64,000 nt of DNA from Saliniramus sp050485405 (GCA_050485405.1 JBJHBI010000002.1:88143-152142), one strand, 5' to 3'. Shown: positions 1 to 9,064, counted from the first letter of the stretch. The notes: a model not told the origin generated them from the letters alone. Program-made: numbers and translations.

Positions 1-1639
1 GTGCGGGCAGCAACCGACGCTCGACTTCGGTGAAATCGGTGCCGAAGGGAAAGGCCGGCAGCTTCTCCGCATGGGGATAGAGCCATGATTCGAGGCGCTC
101 GGGCGTGTTCTCCCGCGCATGATCGGGGATGCGATAATCCTGCGGCAGCTTGCCGGCATCCTTGGCGGCTTTCTCAAGATCGCCCTGAAAGCGGCTGTCG
201 GCGATCGCGATCAGTGCGGCAATGACCTCGGCATCGCTCTTACCCCGCAGATCGGCGATGCCGTATTGCGTCACGACGATATCGCGCATGTGGCGCGGAA
301 TGGTGATGTGGCCGTAATTCCAGACGATGTTCGAGGTGATCTCGCCCTTGCTCTCGCGGGTGGCGGGAATGGTGATCACGGCGCGGGCATCGTCGAGGGC
401 GAAGGCCTGCTCGACGAAGTTGAACTGGCCGCCCACGCCACTCACGACCTGCCCGTCCTCCGTCCCGTCCGAGACGGCGGCGCCGAGCGCGGTGACCATC
501 ATCGCCGAATTGACGAAACGTGCATCGCGCCGCGCCGCCCGGCGCCCGGCCTCGTCGCCATAGAGGCTGTTGGTGAAGGAGACCGGCATCATCGCGATGC
601 GCTCGCGCTGTTCGCGCGGCAATTCCCGAAGGCGCGTGTAGAAATCCCGGCTGTCGAGGAAAAAACCGGCATGGATCGCCGCGCCCTGTGCCTCGCGGCT
701 GATGATTCCCTCCTCGAAAAGAGCGAGAAGCCCGTCGACCAGCATTTCCGTGACGCTGTAGAGCCCGGTATCGAAGGGGCCGGTCTCTGCGAAGGTCTCG
801 GATCGGTGGAAGGGGCAGTCGCGCCAGATCGCATCGATCTCGGCGCGATGGCGCAGGATCAGGGCGTTGGCGAGCGCGTCGCCCACCTGGCCGATCCCGA
901 TCTGAAGCGTCCCGCCATCGCGCACGAGCCGCGAGACATGCAGGCCGATCGCCTGATCTTCGAGGGAAACCGGCTGCTTGACCACCGAGAAGAGATCATG
1001 CCCGGGCGCCTCATCCGCCACGAGCATATCGACCTCCTCATGCGCGACCTCGCCGGTGCCCGGCATGAAGGGCAGATCGGGATGGACCATGCCGATCAGG
1101 GAGAAATCGGCGGTTCCCGCCCGGCGGTGCCTGATCAGATCGACGGTGATGTCGGTATTGCAGGACAGGCTGAGCGCGTCACCTTCGGCTGCGAGCAATT
1201 GCAGGACGAGGTTCGGTTTTCGCGAGACGAGCACGTCGAGGGCGTGGGTGTAGTTCGCGCTGACGTAATTCTGCTGCGCATGCGCCACGCCGGTCCAGTT
1301 CGGCGCCTGGAAGAAGAATTCCGTCACGTTGATATTGTCCGGCAGGCTGTTCTCGTGCTGCATCCGAGCATAATCGAATTGCGGATAGCGCCCGAACAGG
1401 CGGTCGAGCGCCGGCTCCAGAAAGCGCTTTTCCATGTCGCTGCCCGGCTGTGGTCGCTCGAGCGTCAGCGCCGTGAAGATCTGCAGCGAGATCGCCGGAT
1501 CGGCCACGGCGCGCCGCGTCAGCGCGTTGATCAGATCGACGGGCTTGCCGAGGCCGAGCGGCAGGGCGACGCGCAGATCGTGCCCGTGCCGCGCGAGGAT
1601 GCGATCGACGACCGCGTCCGGGGTACCGAGCCGCTCCAC
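1..1639 (-). CDS. Acetyl-CoA hydrolase/CoA-transferase family protein (C-terminus beyond window)
   Basis: The protein is read from the minus strand; about 546 residues are visible and the C-terminus lies outside the window. It contains SGVGGQFNFVEQAF followed by ITIPATRESKGEITSNIVW, the signature of the acetyl-CoA hydrolase/transferase C-terminal domain, and begins with LRVALPLGLGKPVDLINAL as in long members of this family. The family moves or hydrolyses CoA on short acyl-CoAs. I chose the GTG at 1639 because it gives MERLGTPDAVVDRI, the usual N-terminus, and follows a GAGGGG ribosome site; an ATG at 1690 would overlap the upstream gene by 47 bases. It is the last visible gene of the beta-oxidation operon, five bases after the hydratase/dehydrogenase gene, so it probably handles CoA esters from fatty-acid breakdown. 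The exact substrate cannot be read. Confidence 0.82.
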   Translation of the reverse strand, partial: MERLGTPDAVVDRILARHGHDLRVALPLGLGKPVDLINALTRRAVADPAISLQIFTALTLERPQPGSDMEKRFLEPALDRLFGRYPQFDYARMQHENSLPDNINVTEFFFQAPNWTGVAHAQQNYVSANYTHALDVLVSRKPNLVLQLLAAEGDALSLSCNTDITVDLIRHRRAGTADFSLIGMVHPDLPFMPGTGEVAHEEVDMLVADEAPGHDLFSVVKQPVSLEDQAIGLHVSRLVRDGGTLQIGIGQVGDALANALILRHRAEIDAIWRDCPFHRSETFAETGPFDTGLYSVTEMLVDGLLALFEEGIISREAQGAAIHAGFFLDSRDFYTRLRELPREQRERIAMMPVSFTNSLYGDEAGRRAARRDARFVNSAMMVTALGAAVSDGTEDGQVVSGVGGQFNFVEQAFALDDARAVITIPATRESKGEITSNIVWNYGHITIPRHMRDIVVTQYGIADLRGKSDAEVIAALIAIADSRFQGDLEKAAKDAGKLPQDYRIPDHARENTPERLESWLYPHAEKLPAFPFGTDFTEVERRLLPA

Positions 1640-1643
1640 GATC

Positions 1644-3746
1644 TCAGCGCCCCTCGCGCCAGTAAGGATCGGGTGTGAAACGGGCGCCATGTTGCGCGGC
1701 GAGGCGCTCCAGTGCGCTCGCGACCTCCGCGTGACCACGGCTTTGCGCATAATGCATCGGCCCACCCCGGAACGGTGCGAAGCCGGTGGCGAAGATCATC
1801 GCGGCATCGGCTTCCTCCGGCGAGCCCACGATGCCGTTGCGCAGACAGGCGGCGCAGGCATCGAGCATGGGCAGGAACAGCCTGTCCTCGATATCGCCGG
1901 GCGGAGCCTTCTCGGATCGTGGTTTCGGCGTGCCGTCCGACCAGTCATAGAAGCCACGCCCGGCCTTTCGCCCGGTCTCGCCCGCCTCGACCTTCTCGCG
2001 CAGCCGCGCCGGAATATCCGCGACGCGATCCGAAAGCGCTTCCTGCATGCTTTCCGCCACATGCAGGCAGATATCGAGCCCGACCTGATCGGCGAGGACG
2101 ATCGGGCCCATGGGCATGCCGAAACGCGTCGCGGCCTGGTCGATCACCTCCTTGTCGACCCCTTCCTCCATCAGGAGGAGGGCTTCGAGCAGATACGGCA
2201 TCAGCGCCCGGTTGACGAGAAAGCCCGGCCCGTCCTTCAGCGATACGGGCAGGCGCCCGATGGCGTTGCAGAAGGCGAGGAGCCGCTCGCGGGTCTGCTT
2301 GTCGGTACGGCCATGGCTGATCACCTCGACGAGGGGGACCTTGCGTACGGGGTTGAAGAAATGCAGGCCGGCGAAGCGTGCCTTGGCCGGAACGTGATCG
2401 ACGAAATCCTCCAGCTGGAGGCTGGACGTGTTGGTCGCGAGGATGGCGCCCGTCTTCATCACGGCTGCGAGGTCGCCGAAGATCTTGCGTTTCACCTCCG
2501 GCTTTTCCGGCCCGGCTTCGATCACGAGATCGGCCTTCGCCGCGCCGTATCCGAACGGATCGGGCATCAGGCGGTCGAGGGCATCGCGGGTCTGGAGATC
2601 GTCGAGATGTGCTTCCTTGCAGATCTCGCGGGCGGTGGCGACGGCACGCCCGAGCGCGGCCCGGTCGGGGTCGGTGATCGTCACGCGCTTGCCCTGCATG
2701 GCGGCCCAGCCTGCGATCTCGGCCCCCATGACACCGCCGCCGATGACGTGGACGGCTGCGATGCCGTCACCGGTTTCGCCATCCGGGTTCTCGGGCTTCG
2801 CCGCATCCTTGAGTGTGCCGCGCAGGAAGAAGACGCGGATGAGATTGCGGCAGGTATCGGTCTGGAGGAGCTTTGCGAAGGAGGCGATCTCCGCCTCCTG
2901 CATCGCCTTCCGGTCGCCGCCATGTTCGGCCCAGAGATCGATCAGGGCGTGGGGTGCGGGATAATGCTCCTGCGGTGCCTTGGCCTGCGTCTCCTTGCGC
3001 ATGCGCCCGGCGGCGAAATTGCGTGCGGCTGCGAGGTCGAAGGCGCGCTGCGTGATCCCGCCGTTACGGCTCTTCACATCGCCGCTTTTCACCGCCGCGA
3101 TCACCGCACGGACATGGCGTTCTTGCGTGACGATGTCGGCGATGCCGAGCTTCTTCGCCTTGCGCGTATGCGCCGTCGAGCCCGTCAGCATCAGGGTCAT
3201 CGCGGCGAGCGGATCGATCAGCCGGGGCAGCCGCACCGTCCCGCCTAGCCCCGGATGCAGGCCGAGGCGCACTTCCGGCAGGCCGAACGAGGCGCCATCG
3301 ATCGCGATGCGGTGATCACAGGCGAGCGCGATCTCGCAGCCCGCACCGAGTGCCGCGCCGTGCACGACCGCGATGGTCTTGCAGGAGAGACCTTCCAGCC
3401 GGTCGAGCACCGCATGCGCCTCGCGCAGGAGCTCGGTGATGTCGCCGCTCGCCATGTCGGAGAGCATGGAGATATCCGCACCCGCGGCGAAACCGGCGGG
3501 CTTGGCCGAGCGGATGACGAGTGCTTCCGGCAGATCCGCCTCGATCTGGTCGAGCTGTTCGGCGAGCTCGCGCAGGACCTCCTGCGAAACCGTGTTGACC
3601 CGCTTGTTCCGGCAATCGAGCACCAACCAGCCGATTCCGTCTTCGCCCTTCGCGTACCGCCAGTGCCCCGTATGCCTGGCATCCTGGGCCGGGCCGAGAT
3701 CGGGCAGGGCGCGCGCGAGCGTTTCGGTGAGTGATTTGTCGGTCAT
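1644..3746 (-). CDS. fadJ: Fused enoyl-CoA hydratase / 3-hydroxyacyl-CoA dehydrogenase
   Basis: This 700-residue protein carries two beta-oxidation activities. Residues about 20-210 are a crotonase domain (AAGADISMLSDM and HGAALGAGCEIALACDHR, the oxyanion-hole segments). Residues about 310-600 are the NAD-binding dehydrogenase (VIGGGVMGAEIAGWAAMQG, then ATNTSSLQLEDF and GLHFFNPVRKVPLVEVI), followed by C-terminal helical domains. It hydrates trans-2-enoyl-CoA and oxidises the 3-hydroxyacyl-CoA to 3-ketoacyl-CoA. Its ATG at 3746 overlaps the thiolase stop codon by one base (TGATG), so the two are translationally coupled. A longer upstream frame exists but runs through the thiolase gene and is not real. 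The symbol is by family; fadB would be equally acceptable. Confidence 0.93.
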   Translation of the reverse strand: MTDKSLTETLARALPDLGPAQDARHTGHWRYAKGEDGIGWLVLDCRNKRVNTVSQEVLRELAEQLDQIEADLPEALVIRSAKPAGFAAGADISMLSDMASGDITELLREAHAVLDRLEGLSCKTIAVVHGAALGAGCEIALACDHRIAIDGASFGLPEVRLGLHPGLGGTVRLPRLIDPLAAMTLMLTGSTAHTRKAKKLGIADIVTQERHVRAVIAAVKSGDVKSRNGGITQRAFDLAAARNFAAGRMRKETQAKAPQEHYPAPHALIDLWAEHGGDRKAMQEAEIASFAKLLQTDTCRNLIRVFFLRGTLKDAAKPENPDGETGDGIAAVHVIGGGVMGAEIAGWAAMQGKRVTITDPDRAALGRAVATAREICKEAHLDDLQTRDALDRLMPDPFGYGAAKADLVIEAGPEKPEVKRKIFGDLAAVMKTGAILATNTSSLQLEDFVDHVPAKARFAGLHFFNPVRKVPLVEVISHGRTDKQTRERLLAFCNAIGRLPVSLKDGPGFLVNRALMPYLLEALLLMEEGVDKEVIDQAATRFGMPMGPIVLADQVGLDICLHVAESMQEALSDRVADIPARLREKVEAGETGRKAGRGFYDWSDGTPKPRSEKAPPGDIEDRLFLPMLDACAACLRNGIVGSPEEADAAMIFATGFAPFRGGPMHYAQSRGHAEVASALERLAAQHGARFTPDPYWREGR

Positions 3747-5047
3747 CAGGCCACCTCCAGCAACATCGCGCCGCCCTGTCCGCCGCCGATGCATTCGGTG
3801 GCGACGCCGCGTTTCTCCCCGCGTCGGCGCAGGGCGTTGGCCAGATGCAGCACGATGCGATTGCCGCTGGTACCGACCGGGTGGCCGAGCCCGATCGCGC
3901 CGCCATCCACGTTGAGCCTGTCGCGGGGGATCGCGCCGAAGGCGTCGTCGAGGCCGAGCACGTTGCGGCAGAATTCCGCGTCGCGCCACGCCGCGAGACA
4001 GGCCAGCACCTGCGCGGCGAAGGCCTCGTTCAGCTCCCACAGATCGACATCGCCGCAGGCCAGTGCGTTGCGCGTCAGCATCGGCGTGACCGACATGACC
4101 GGGCCGAGCCCCATCACGGCGGGATCGAGCGCGGCCCATTCGCTGTCGACGATCTTCGCGAGCGGCTTCAGATCGTGGCGCTCCACCGCTTCCTGAGAGG
4201 CGAGGACCGTCCAGCAAGCGCCGTCTGTGACCTGCGAGGCGTTGCCGGCGGTCACCTTGCCGTAGGGGCGCTCGAAGGCCGGTTTCAGCTTGGCCAGCGA
4301 TTCCATCGTGCCGTCGGTGCGTACGCCGTCATCTTTCTCGTAGACCTTGCCCGAGCGGTCGAAGGCCGGCATCACCTCCCGGGTGAGGGTGTCGTCTGCC
4401 TGTGCGCGGGCGAGACGCTGATGGCTCTCGAGCGCATAGGCATCGGCCATGGCGCGGTCGATGCCGAAGCGATGCGCGAGGATCTCCGCCGTCTGACCCA
4501 TGCCGAGATCGGTGATCGGATCGGTCAGACCGCGCTCCAGCCCCACCACGGGCTTGAGATCGCCCGGGCGGATACTCACCGCCGCGCGCGCCTTGGCGAG
4601 CGGGCCGGGTGCGCGCTGCATTCCCGAGAGCCAGCCGACGGCCTCCTCGCCGAAAACCAGCGGCGCGTGGCTGAGCGCATCGGTGCCGCCGGCGAGGATC
4701 ATGTCGGCCGAGCCCTCGCGGATATAGCGATAGGCGGTATCGATCGACTGCATGCCGGAGCCGCAATTGATCTGCACCGTGAAGGCGACCATCCGGTCAC
4801 CCATGCCGAGCCGCAGGGCCGCGACGCGCGCCGGATTCATCTCGTCGGCGATGACGTTGACGCAGCCGAGGATGACCATGTCGTAGGCATCGGGCGCGAC
4901 GGGCTGGCGCGCGAGCAGCGGACGCCCGCATTGCACGGCGAGATCGACCGGGGTGAAGGGGCCGCGCTTGCCGCGCGCCTTCAGGAAGGGGGTGCGGGCG
5001 CCGTCCACGAGATAGACGGCGCGCCCGTCATTCGGCCTGCGCGTCAT
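3746..5047 (-). CDS. fadI: Thiolase, 3-ketoacyl-CoA/acetyl-CoA C-acyltransferase
   Basis: The 433-residue protein is a thiolase that splits 3-ketoacyl-CoA with CoA to release acetyl-CoA, the last step of beta-oxidation. All catalytic elements are visible: the nucleophilic cysteine in INCGSGMQSIDTA, the NEAFA motif, the histidine in GGAIGLGHPVGTSGNRI and the second cysteine in ECIGGGQGGAML. Length is normal for the family. Its start codon overlaps the fadE stop by four bases (ATGA) and its stop overlaps the hydratase/dehydrogenase start by one base. The operon arrangement argues for a degradative rather than a biosynthetic (PhaA) thiolase, though the sequence alone does not exclude a PHB role. 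Confidence 0.93.
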   Translation of the reverse strand: MTRRPNDGRAVYLVDGARTPFLKARGKRGPFTPVDLAVQCGRPLLARQPVAPDAYDMVILGCVNVIADEMNPARVAALRLGMGDRMVAFTVQINCGSGMQSIDTAYRYIREGSADMILAGGTDALSHAPLVFGEEAVGWLSGMQRAPGPLAKARAAVSIRPGDLKPVVGLERGLTDPITDLGMGQTAEILAHRFGIDRAMADAYALESHQRLARAQADDTLTREVMPAFDRSGKVYEKDDGVRTDGTMESLAKLKPAFERPYGKVTAGNASQVTDGACWTVLASQEAVERHDLKPLAKIVDSEWAALDPAVMGLGPVMSVTPMLTRNALACGDVDLWELNEAFAAQVLACLAAWRDAEFCRNVLGLDDAFGAIPRDRLNVDGGAIGLGHPVGTSGNRIVLHLANALRRRGEKRGVATECIGGGQGGAMLLEVA

Positions 5048-7302
5048 TGGGCGGCCTCCTTGTGCGTGTTGGGCTCCTGATCTGGCGGTGCGCCCGGAAA
5101 GAGATGCGCCATTTCCTGCGGCGTGAAATCGTCAACGGCGACGACCTTCGCCACCGCCTCGCGCATCGCGTCGAGGCTCGCCTTCTCCTCGGCGCTGAGG
5201 AGCCCCGCTTCGAAGGCGGCTTCCGGGGTCTTTTCGAGCTTGCGCAGTTTGCGTTCCAGAGGCTCCGCCGCGATAACGCGCTCATAGGCCTCATTGAGCG
5301 CGAGGATGCCGGGATGGTGACCTTCGCCGAAGAACTCGCTGAGCAGCCTGTCGCGGGTCTCGCCCGGTTCGCTGATCAGTTCGGCGCAGGTCGCGACCAG
5401 CGCATCGGACGGTGCGCGCGGGCGCTTGCCCGGCTGGGTGACGAGACGCAGGATCCAGGCGGCCCAGCGCGCGGGGAAGTTCGCGAGCACGCCGTCGAGA
5501 GATTCCCCGATCCGCTGGAAGCTGCGCTGCGCATTATAGGCGACGAGCGGGAAATCGGCATCCTTGCGACCCTCGTCCTCCCAGCGCTTCAGCACGGCGG
5601 AGAGGACGTACATCTCCGACAGAATATCGGCCATCCGGCCCGAGAGCATCTCCATGCGCTTGAGCCCGCCACCGATAGTGAGAAAAGCGAGGTCCGCCGT
5701 CATCGCATAAGCCGCCGACCAGCGCGAGAGCTGCCGGTAGATCGGCCCCGCGCGTCCCGACTTCGGGGGCGCCGGCGCGAAATGCGCACCCGTGAGCGCA
5801 CGTCCGAAGCTGCGTCCGAGGGTTTTCAGCGAATGGCCGACATGCTTCCAGAAATGTTCGTCGAATGCGTCGAGCGCCTCGTCCGCCTGGCCCTTCTCGA
5901 GGGCGAGGATCTCGTCGAGGAGATGGGGATGCGCGCGGATCGCGCCCTGGCCGAACACCATCAGCGAGCGTGTGACGATGTTCGAGCCTTCCACCGTGAT
6001 GCCGATCGGGACCGCCCGGTAATGCCCCGAGAGATAGTTCCCCGGCCCCTCGACGACGGCCTTGCCCGCATGCACGTCCATCGCGTCGTCGATGCGCGCG
6101 CGCATGCGCTCCGTCGCGGTGTATTTCATGACGGCGGAGATCACAGCGAGCGCGCGGCCCTCGTCGAGACCCGCACAGGTGAGGCGCCGCGCGGCATCGA
6201 TCGCGTAGGTATCGGCGGCCAGGCGTGCGAGCGGTTCCTGCACGCCGCCGAAGCGCGAGATGGGGAGTTTGAACTGCTTACGAATGCGGGCATAGGCGCC
6301 CGACGTATGCGCCGCCGCCGCCGTACCGGCACAGGCCAGCGAGGGCAGGGAGATGCCTCGCCCGGCCGCGAGCGCGCTCATCAGCATCATCCAGCCCTTG
6401 CCCGCGTAATCGGGGCCGCCGATGATGTTGTCTAGCGGGACGAAGACGTCCGTCCCGGTGGTCGGCCCGTTCAGGAACATCGTGCCCGCCGGGATATGCC
6501 GGCGCCCGGTCTCCACTCCTTCGAGATCAGCGGGGACGAGGGCGCAGGTGATGCCGAGATCCGGCTCGTCGCCGATGAGACCATCGGGATCCTCCAGCTT
6601 GAAGGCGAGGCCGAGCAGCGTCGCGACCGGGGCGAGGGTGATGTAGCGCTTGGCCCAGTTCAGCCGGATGCCGGTCACTTCCTTGCCCTGCCACGTGCCG
6701 CGACAGACGACGCCCGTATCGAGCATTGAGGCGGCATCTGAGCCCGCGAAATCGCTCGTCAGCCCGAATGCCGGGAGATCGCGACCATCAGCGAGGCGCG
6801 GCAGCCAGTGCTTCTTCTGGGCATCGGTTCCGAACAGATGCAGCAGCTCGCCCGGCCCGAGGGAATTGGGCACCATCACGGTCACGGCGGCCGGGATGGA
6901 GACCATCGATATCCGGCGCACGACCTGCGAATGAGCAAAGGCCGAGAAGCCGAGCCCGCCATATTCGCGTGCGATGATCATGCCGAAGAACCGATGCTCG
7001 CGCATGAAATCCCACACGGCGGGCGACAGGTCGCCGTCGATCCGGTTGATGGTCCAGTCGTCGATCATGCCGCAGAGCGTGCGGCACGGCCCGTCCAGAA
7101 ACGCCTGCTCGTCCGGCGTCAGCACCGGTGGGCGCACTTGTCGCAGCATCTCCCAGTCGGGATTGCCGGAAAAGAGCTGCGCATCCCACCAGGTCTCGCC
7201 CGCATTCAGCGCTTCCCGCTCGGTCTTCGAGAGGCTCGGCATCGCCCCCTTGGCCCAGCGGAATATCGGTCTGGTGAGATAGTTCTTTCTGAAATCGCCC
7301 AT
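5044..7302 (-). CDS. fadE: Acyl-CoA dehydrogenase, FadE family
   Basis: This 752-residue flavoprotein introduces the 2,3 double bond into acyl-CoA and feeds electrons to ETF. The length is that of the large FadE family (about 750-815 residues) rather than of ordinary 380-residue acyl-CoA dehydrogenases. Recognisable segments include REYGGLGFSAFAHSQVVRRI, FGLTSDFAGSDAASMLDTG, GITVEGSNIVTRSLMVFGQG and a C-terminal extension of about 250 residues. I chose ATG 7302 (MGDFRKNYLTRPIF) because a GAGG ribosome site sits six bases upstream; an upstream in-frame start at 7368 has none. It is the first gene of the operon with thiolase, hydratase/dehydrogenase and CoA hydrolase/transferase. Confidence 0.92.
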   Translation of the reverse strand: MGDFRKNYLTRPIFRWAKGAMPSLSKTEREALNAGETWWDAQLFSGNPDWEMLRQVRPPVLTPDEQAFLDGPCRTLCGMIDDWTINRIDGDLSPAVWDFMREHRFFGMIIAREYGGLGFSAFAHSQVVRRISMVSIPAAVTVMVPNSLGPGELLHLFGTDAQKKHWLPRLADGRDLPAFGLTSDFAGSDAASMLDTGVVCRGTWQGKEVTGIRLNWAKRYITLAPVATLLGLAFKLEDPDGLIGDEPDLGITCALVPADLEGVETGRRHIPAGTMFLNGPTTGTDVFVPLDNIIGGPDYAGKGWMMLMSALAAGRGISLPSLACAGTAAAAHTSGAYARIRKQFKLPISRFGGVQEPLARLAADTYAIDAARRLTCAGLDEGRALAVISAVMKYTATERMRARIDDAMDVHAGKAVVEGPGNYLSGHYRAVPIGITVEGSNIVTRSLMVFGQGAIRAHPHLLDEILALEKGQADEALDAFDEHFWKHVGHSLKTLGRSFGRALTGAHFAPAPPKSGRAGPIYRQLSRWSAAYAMTADLAFLTIGGGLKRMEMLSGRMADILSEMYVLSAVLKRWEDEGRKDADFPLVAYNAQRSFQRIGESLDGVLANFPARWAAWILRLVTQPGKRPRAPSDALVATCAELISEPGETRDRLLSEFFGEGHHPGILALNEAYERVIAAEPLERKLRKLEKTPEAAFEAGLLSAEEKASLDAMREAVAKVVAVDDFTPQEMAHLFPGAPPDQEPNTHKEAAQ

Positions 7303-7405
7303 CTGCAACCTCGCTTTTGCCGTCGAGACAACCGGGGCGAGCCGAAAATGGTTCCTGCGTTCGGACAACGCACCGCGCCGTCGATTTGCGCGCGTGCCGC
7401 TCTCG

Positions 7406-8038
7406 CTACCAGCGCAGAGCCAGACGCCCGGCCAGGGCGCCGGTCAGTGCGAGAACGGCAACGGCGAAACTGTACCATACCGCCACGAAGAGCGGGGAAT
7501 CGTCGGTGCAGTAGGCGGCGTAGAACGTCGCCGCGATCGCGCCCGCCACGAGGCCGGCGACGGCTCCCGCGAGAGCCGGGCGCGTCGGGGCCCCGTAGCG
7601 CAGGGCGAACATCATCGCCGCCAGCGGTCCGATCCCGAGCAGCGGGATCAGGGTCAGGCAGTATATGGCGTTCGTGCCCACTAGGGCGGGGATCCATGCA
7701 GCCGGCGGCAGCGCGACGAGTTCGAGCGTGATCGCGGCGAGCAGAAGGGCAGGGGCGGCGAGCAACGTCTTCGCGGATATGCCCGCCCCCGGTCGCGCGA
7801 GGGTAAAGAGCAGCGGCAATGTCGAGACGAAGAGGGTGGCGGTCACCAGAAACTTCGACAGGAAGCGCATGCTCTCGATGGCGGTGGCGAAATCCGGTCG
7901 CGGGCCGAGGAAGCCGGCGAAGACGAGTCCCGCCACGAGGAAGGCGGCGCCGAGTGCCGGGATCCAGACGAGATGCATGGGCGTCGAGGGGCGGCCCGTA
8001 TCGGCTGCGATCGCCCTGATGAGATCGTCGGTCTTCAT
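7406..8038 (-). CDS. nrsF: NrsF-type (DUF1109) membrane anti-sigma factor
   Basis: The 210-residue protein is a multi-pass membrane protein with about six hydrophobic segments after a short cytoplasmic N-terminus (MKTDDLIRAIAADTG, typical of DUF1109/NrsF). In Caulobacter NrsF holds the ECF factor SigF at the membrane and two conserved cysteines are needed to release it under metal or redox stress. Here the only two cysteines are C127 (AIYCLTLI) and C177 (AAYCTDDSP), in the expected late positions. The ATG overlaps the sigma-factor stop by four bases, so the pair is made together. The longer open frame upstream runs through the sigma gene in another frame and is not used. Confidence 0.9.
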   Translation of the reverse strand: MKTDDLIRAIAADTGRPSTPMHLVWIPALGAAFLVAGLVFAGFLGPRPDFATAIESMRFLSKFLVTATLFVSTLPLLFTLARPGAGISAKTLLAAPALLLAAITLELVALPPAAWIPALVGTNAIYCLTLIPLLGIGPLAAMMFALRYGAPTRPALAGAVAGLVAGAIAATFYAAYCTDDSPLFVAVWYSFAVAVLALTGALAGRLALRW

Positions 8039-8580
8039 GGCTGCGTCGATCCGAACCGGCGCGCGATCGCCGCGAGCCCACGATGGAGTGCGACCCGCAC
8101 GGTGTTCTCCTTCATGTTCAGCCTTTCGGCCGTCTCTGCGATGGACCAGCCTTCGAGGCTGATCGAGGAGACCACCACACGCTGACCTTCCGTGAGGCAT
8201 TGCAGGGCCCGTTCGATATCGCGGGCATGGACGAGCGGCGCCTCGTCGCCGGCGAGATCGTCCGATAACGCATCGACATCGATGGTCACGGCTCGTCCGC
8301 GCCGACGATAGGCGTCGACCAGCTTGTGGCGCGCGATCGCATGGATCCATGGGCCGACCGGAGCATCCGGACGCCATGTGTGGCGCTTCAGGTGAATGGC
8401 GAGCAACGTTTCCTGCACGATATCCTCCGGGTCGAGCTCGGTGGTTGCGCCGAGCCTCTTGCCGATTGTCGCCCTCACGAGACCTGCGACGTCGCGCAGG
8501 AACCGGGCATAGGCCGCCTCGTCGCCGCCCATTGCCGCACGCAGCATGCCTGCCAGCTGTTTGTCCGCATCAGGCGACAA
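8035..8580 (-). CDS. sigF: ECF RNA polymerase sigma factor, SigF-like
   Basis: The protein has about 181 residues with sigma region 2 (residues 24-90, DIVQETLLAIHLKRHTWRP) and region 4 (residues 125-175, EGWSIAETAERLNMKENTVR, a helix-turn-helix). It pairs with the NrsF anti-sigma factor encoded directly downstream and lies divergent from a bufferin operon, as SigF does in Caulobacter, where it answers copper and other metal or redox stress. The start is uncertain: TTG at 8580 gives the family's usual N-terminal length, with GAGG close upstream; the first internal ATG is at 8547. A promoter-like GTAACG/CGAA pair lies directly upstream, so it probably controls itself. Confidence 0.88.
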   Translation of the reverse strand: MSPDADKQLAGMLRAAMGGDEAAYARFLRDVAGLVRATIGKRLGATTELDPEDIVQETLLAIHLKRHTWRPDAPVGPWIHAIARHKLVDAYRRRGRAVTIDVDALSDDLAGDEAPLVHARDIERALQCLTEGQRVVVSSISLEGWSIAETAERLNMKENTVRVALHRGLAAIARRFGSTQP

Positions 8581-8594
8581 GCCTCGTCTCCCAA

Positions 8595-8620
8595 TTCGCG
8601 CCAGAAAGCCGGATCGTTAC
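8595..8620 (-). promoter_or_regulatory. Putative SigF-dependent promoter of sigF-nrsF
   Basis: On the minus strand GTAACG (8620-8615) is followed after 16 bases by CGAA (8598-8595). This resembles the -35/-10 pair reported for the Caulobacter SigF regulon (GTAAC and CGAA about 16 bases apart, as I recall it). It would put the start of transcription only a few bases before the TTG start codon. The same pair occurs in front of the bufferin operon, which supports it. Confidence 0.55.
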
Positions 8621-8695
8621 ATCCCGCTCCATGACATGTCGATGCCGTGAAGTGTTCACGTGACGATCACAAGATCGTGTATCCCGGTTTCTGCT

Positions 8696-8720
8696 GTAAC
8701 GAATGCTCGTTTTCTCCGAA
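8696..8720 (+). promoter_or_regulatory. Putative SigF-dependent promoter of the bufferin operon
   Basis: GTAACG (8696-8701) and CGAA (8717-8720) are separated by 15 bases, the same pair as in the divergent sigF promoter with one base less spacing. It lies about 54 bases before the bufA start codon, with GGAGG at 8759-8763 as ribosome site. Confidence 0.6.
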
Positions 8721-8773
8721 TTCACCCACAGAAGTCGATCTCCGGCTTCCGTCAAAACGGAGGAATGCTCACC

Positions 8774-9064
8774 ATGAATCGTCAAGTACTTTCCCTCGCT
8801 CTCGCAACGTCACTCGCTGCGGGTATCGGCGTCGCCGCGTCCGGTCAGGTCGCCGCCAATGAAATGGAGAAATGCTACGGCGTATCGCTCGCCGGGCAGA
8901 ACGATTGCGCAGCCGGTCCCGGCACGACCTGCGCGGGAACCTCGACCGTCGATTATCAGGGCAATGCCTGGACGCTGGTGCCTGCGGGCACCTGCGAGGA
9001 GATTGCGCTGCCGGGAGATCGCATGGGCAGCCTCGAGGAACTCGATCGCGATCTGCCGTCCTGA
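8774..9064 (+). CDS. bufA1: Bufferin precursor peptide, DUF2282 family (BufA1-like)
   Basis: This 96-residue peptide has a signal peptide (residues 1-29, MNRQVLSLALATSLAAG and a cleavage region near GQVAANE) and a mature part with four cysteines, C34, C45, C53 and C74, in EKCYGVSLAGQNDCA, GTTCAGTS and VPAGTCEEI. DUF2282 proteins of this type are bufferins: ribosomal peptides whose cysteines are modified by the partner DUF692 enzyme so that the exported product binds copper. ATG 8774 was chosen because GGAGG lies ten bases upstream; ATG 8765 is too close to it. It is the first gene of the bufA-bufB-bufC-doxX operon. The tail after C74 is acidic and may differ between species. Confidence 0.9.
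   Translation: MNRQVLSLALATSLAAGIGVAASGQVAANEMEKCYGVSLAGQNDCAAGPGTTCAGTSTVDYQGNAWTLVPAGTCEEIALPGDRMGSLEELDRDLPS

Noticed and set aside
119..1678. Open frame of 519 codons on the plus strand opposite the CoA hydrolase/transferase gene
   Set aside because: The opposite strand encodes a clear family member; the plus-strand product has no recognisable motif and arises from high GC content.
8547..8547. ATG 8547 as the sigma-factor start
   Set aside because: It would cut into the first helix of region 2 and has only a weak ribosome site; TTG 8580 fits the family length better, though this is not certain.
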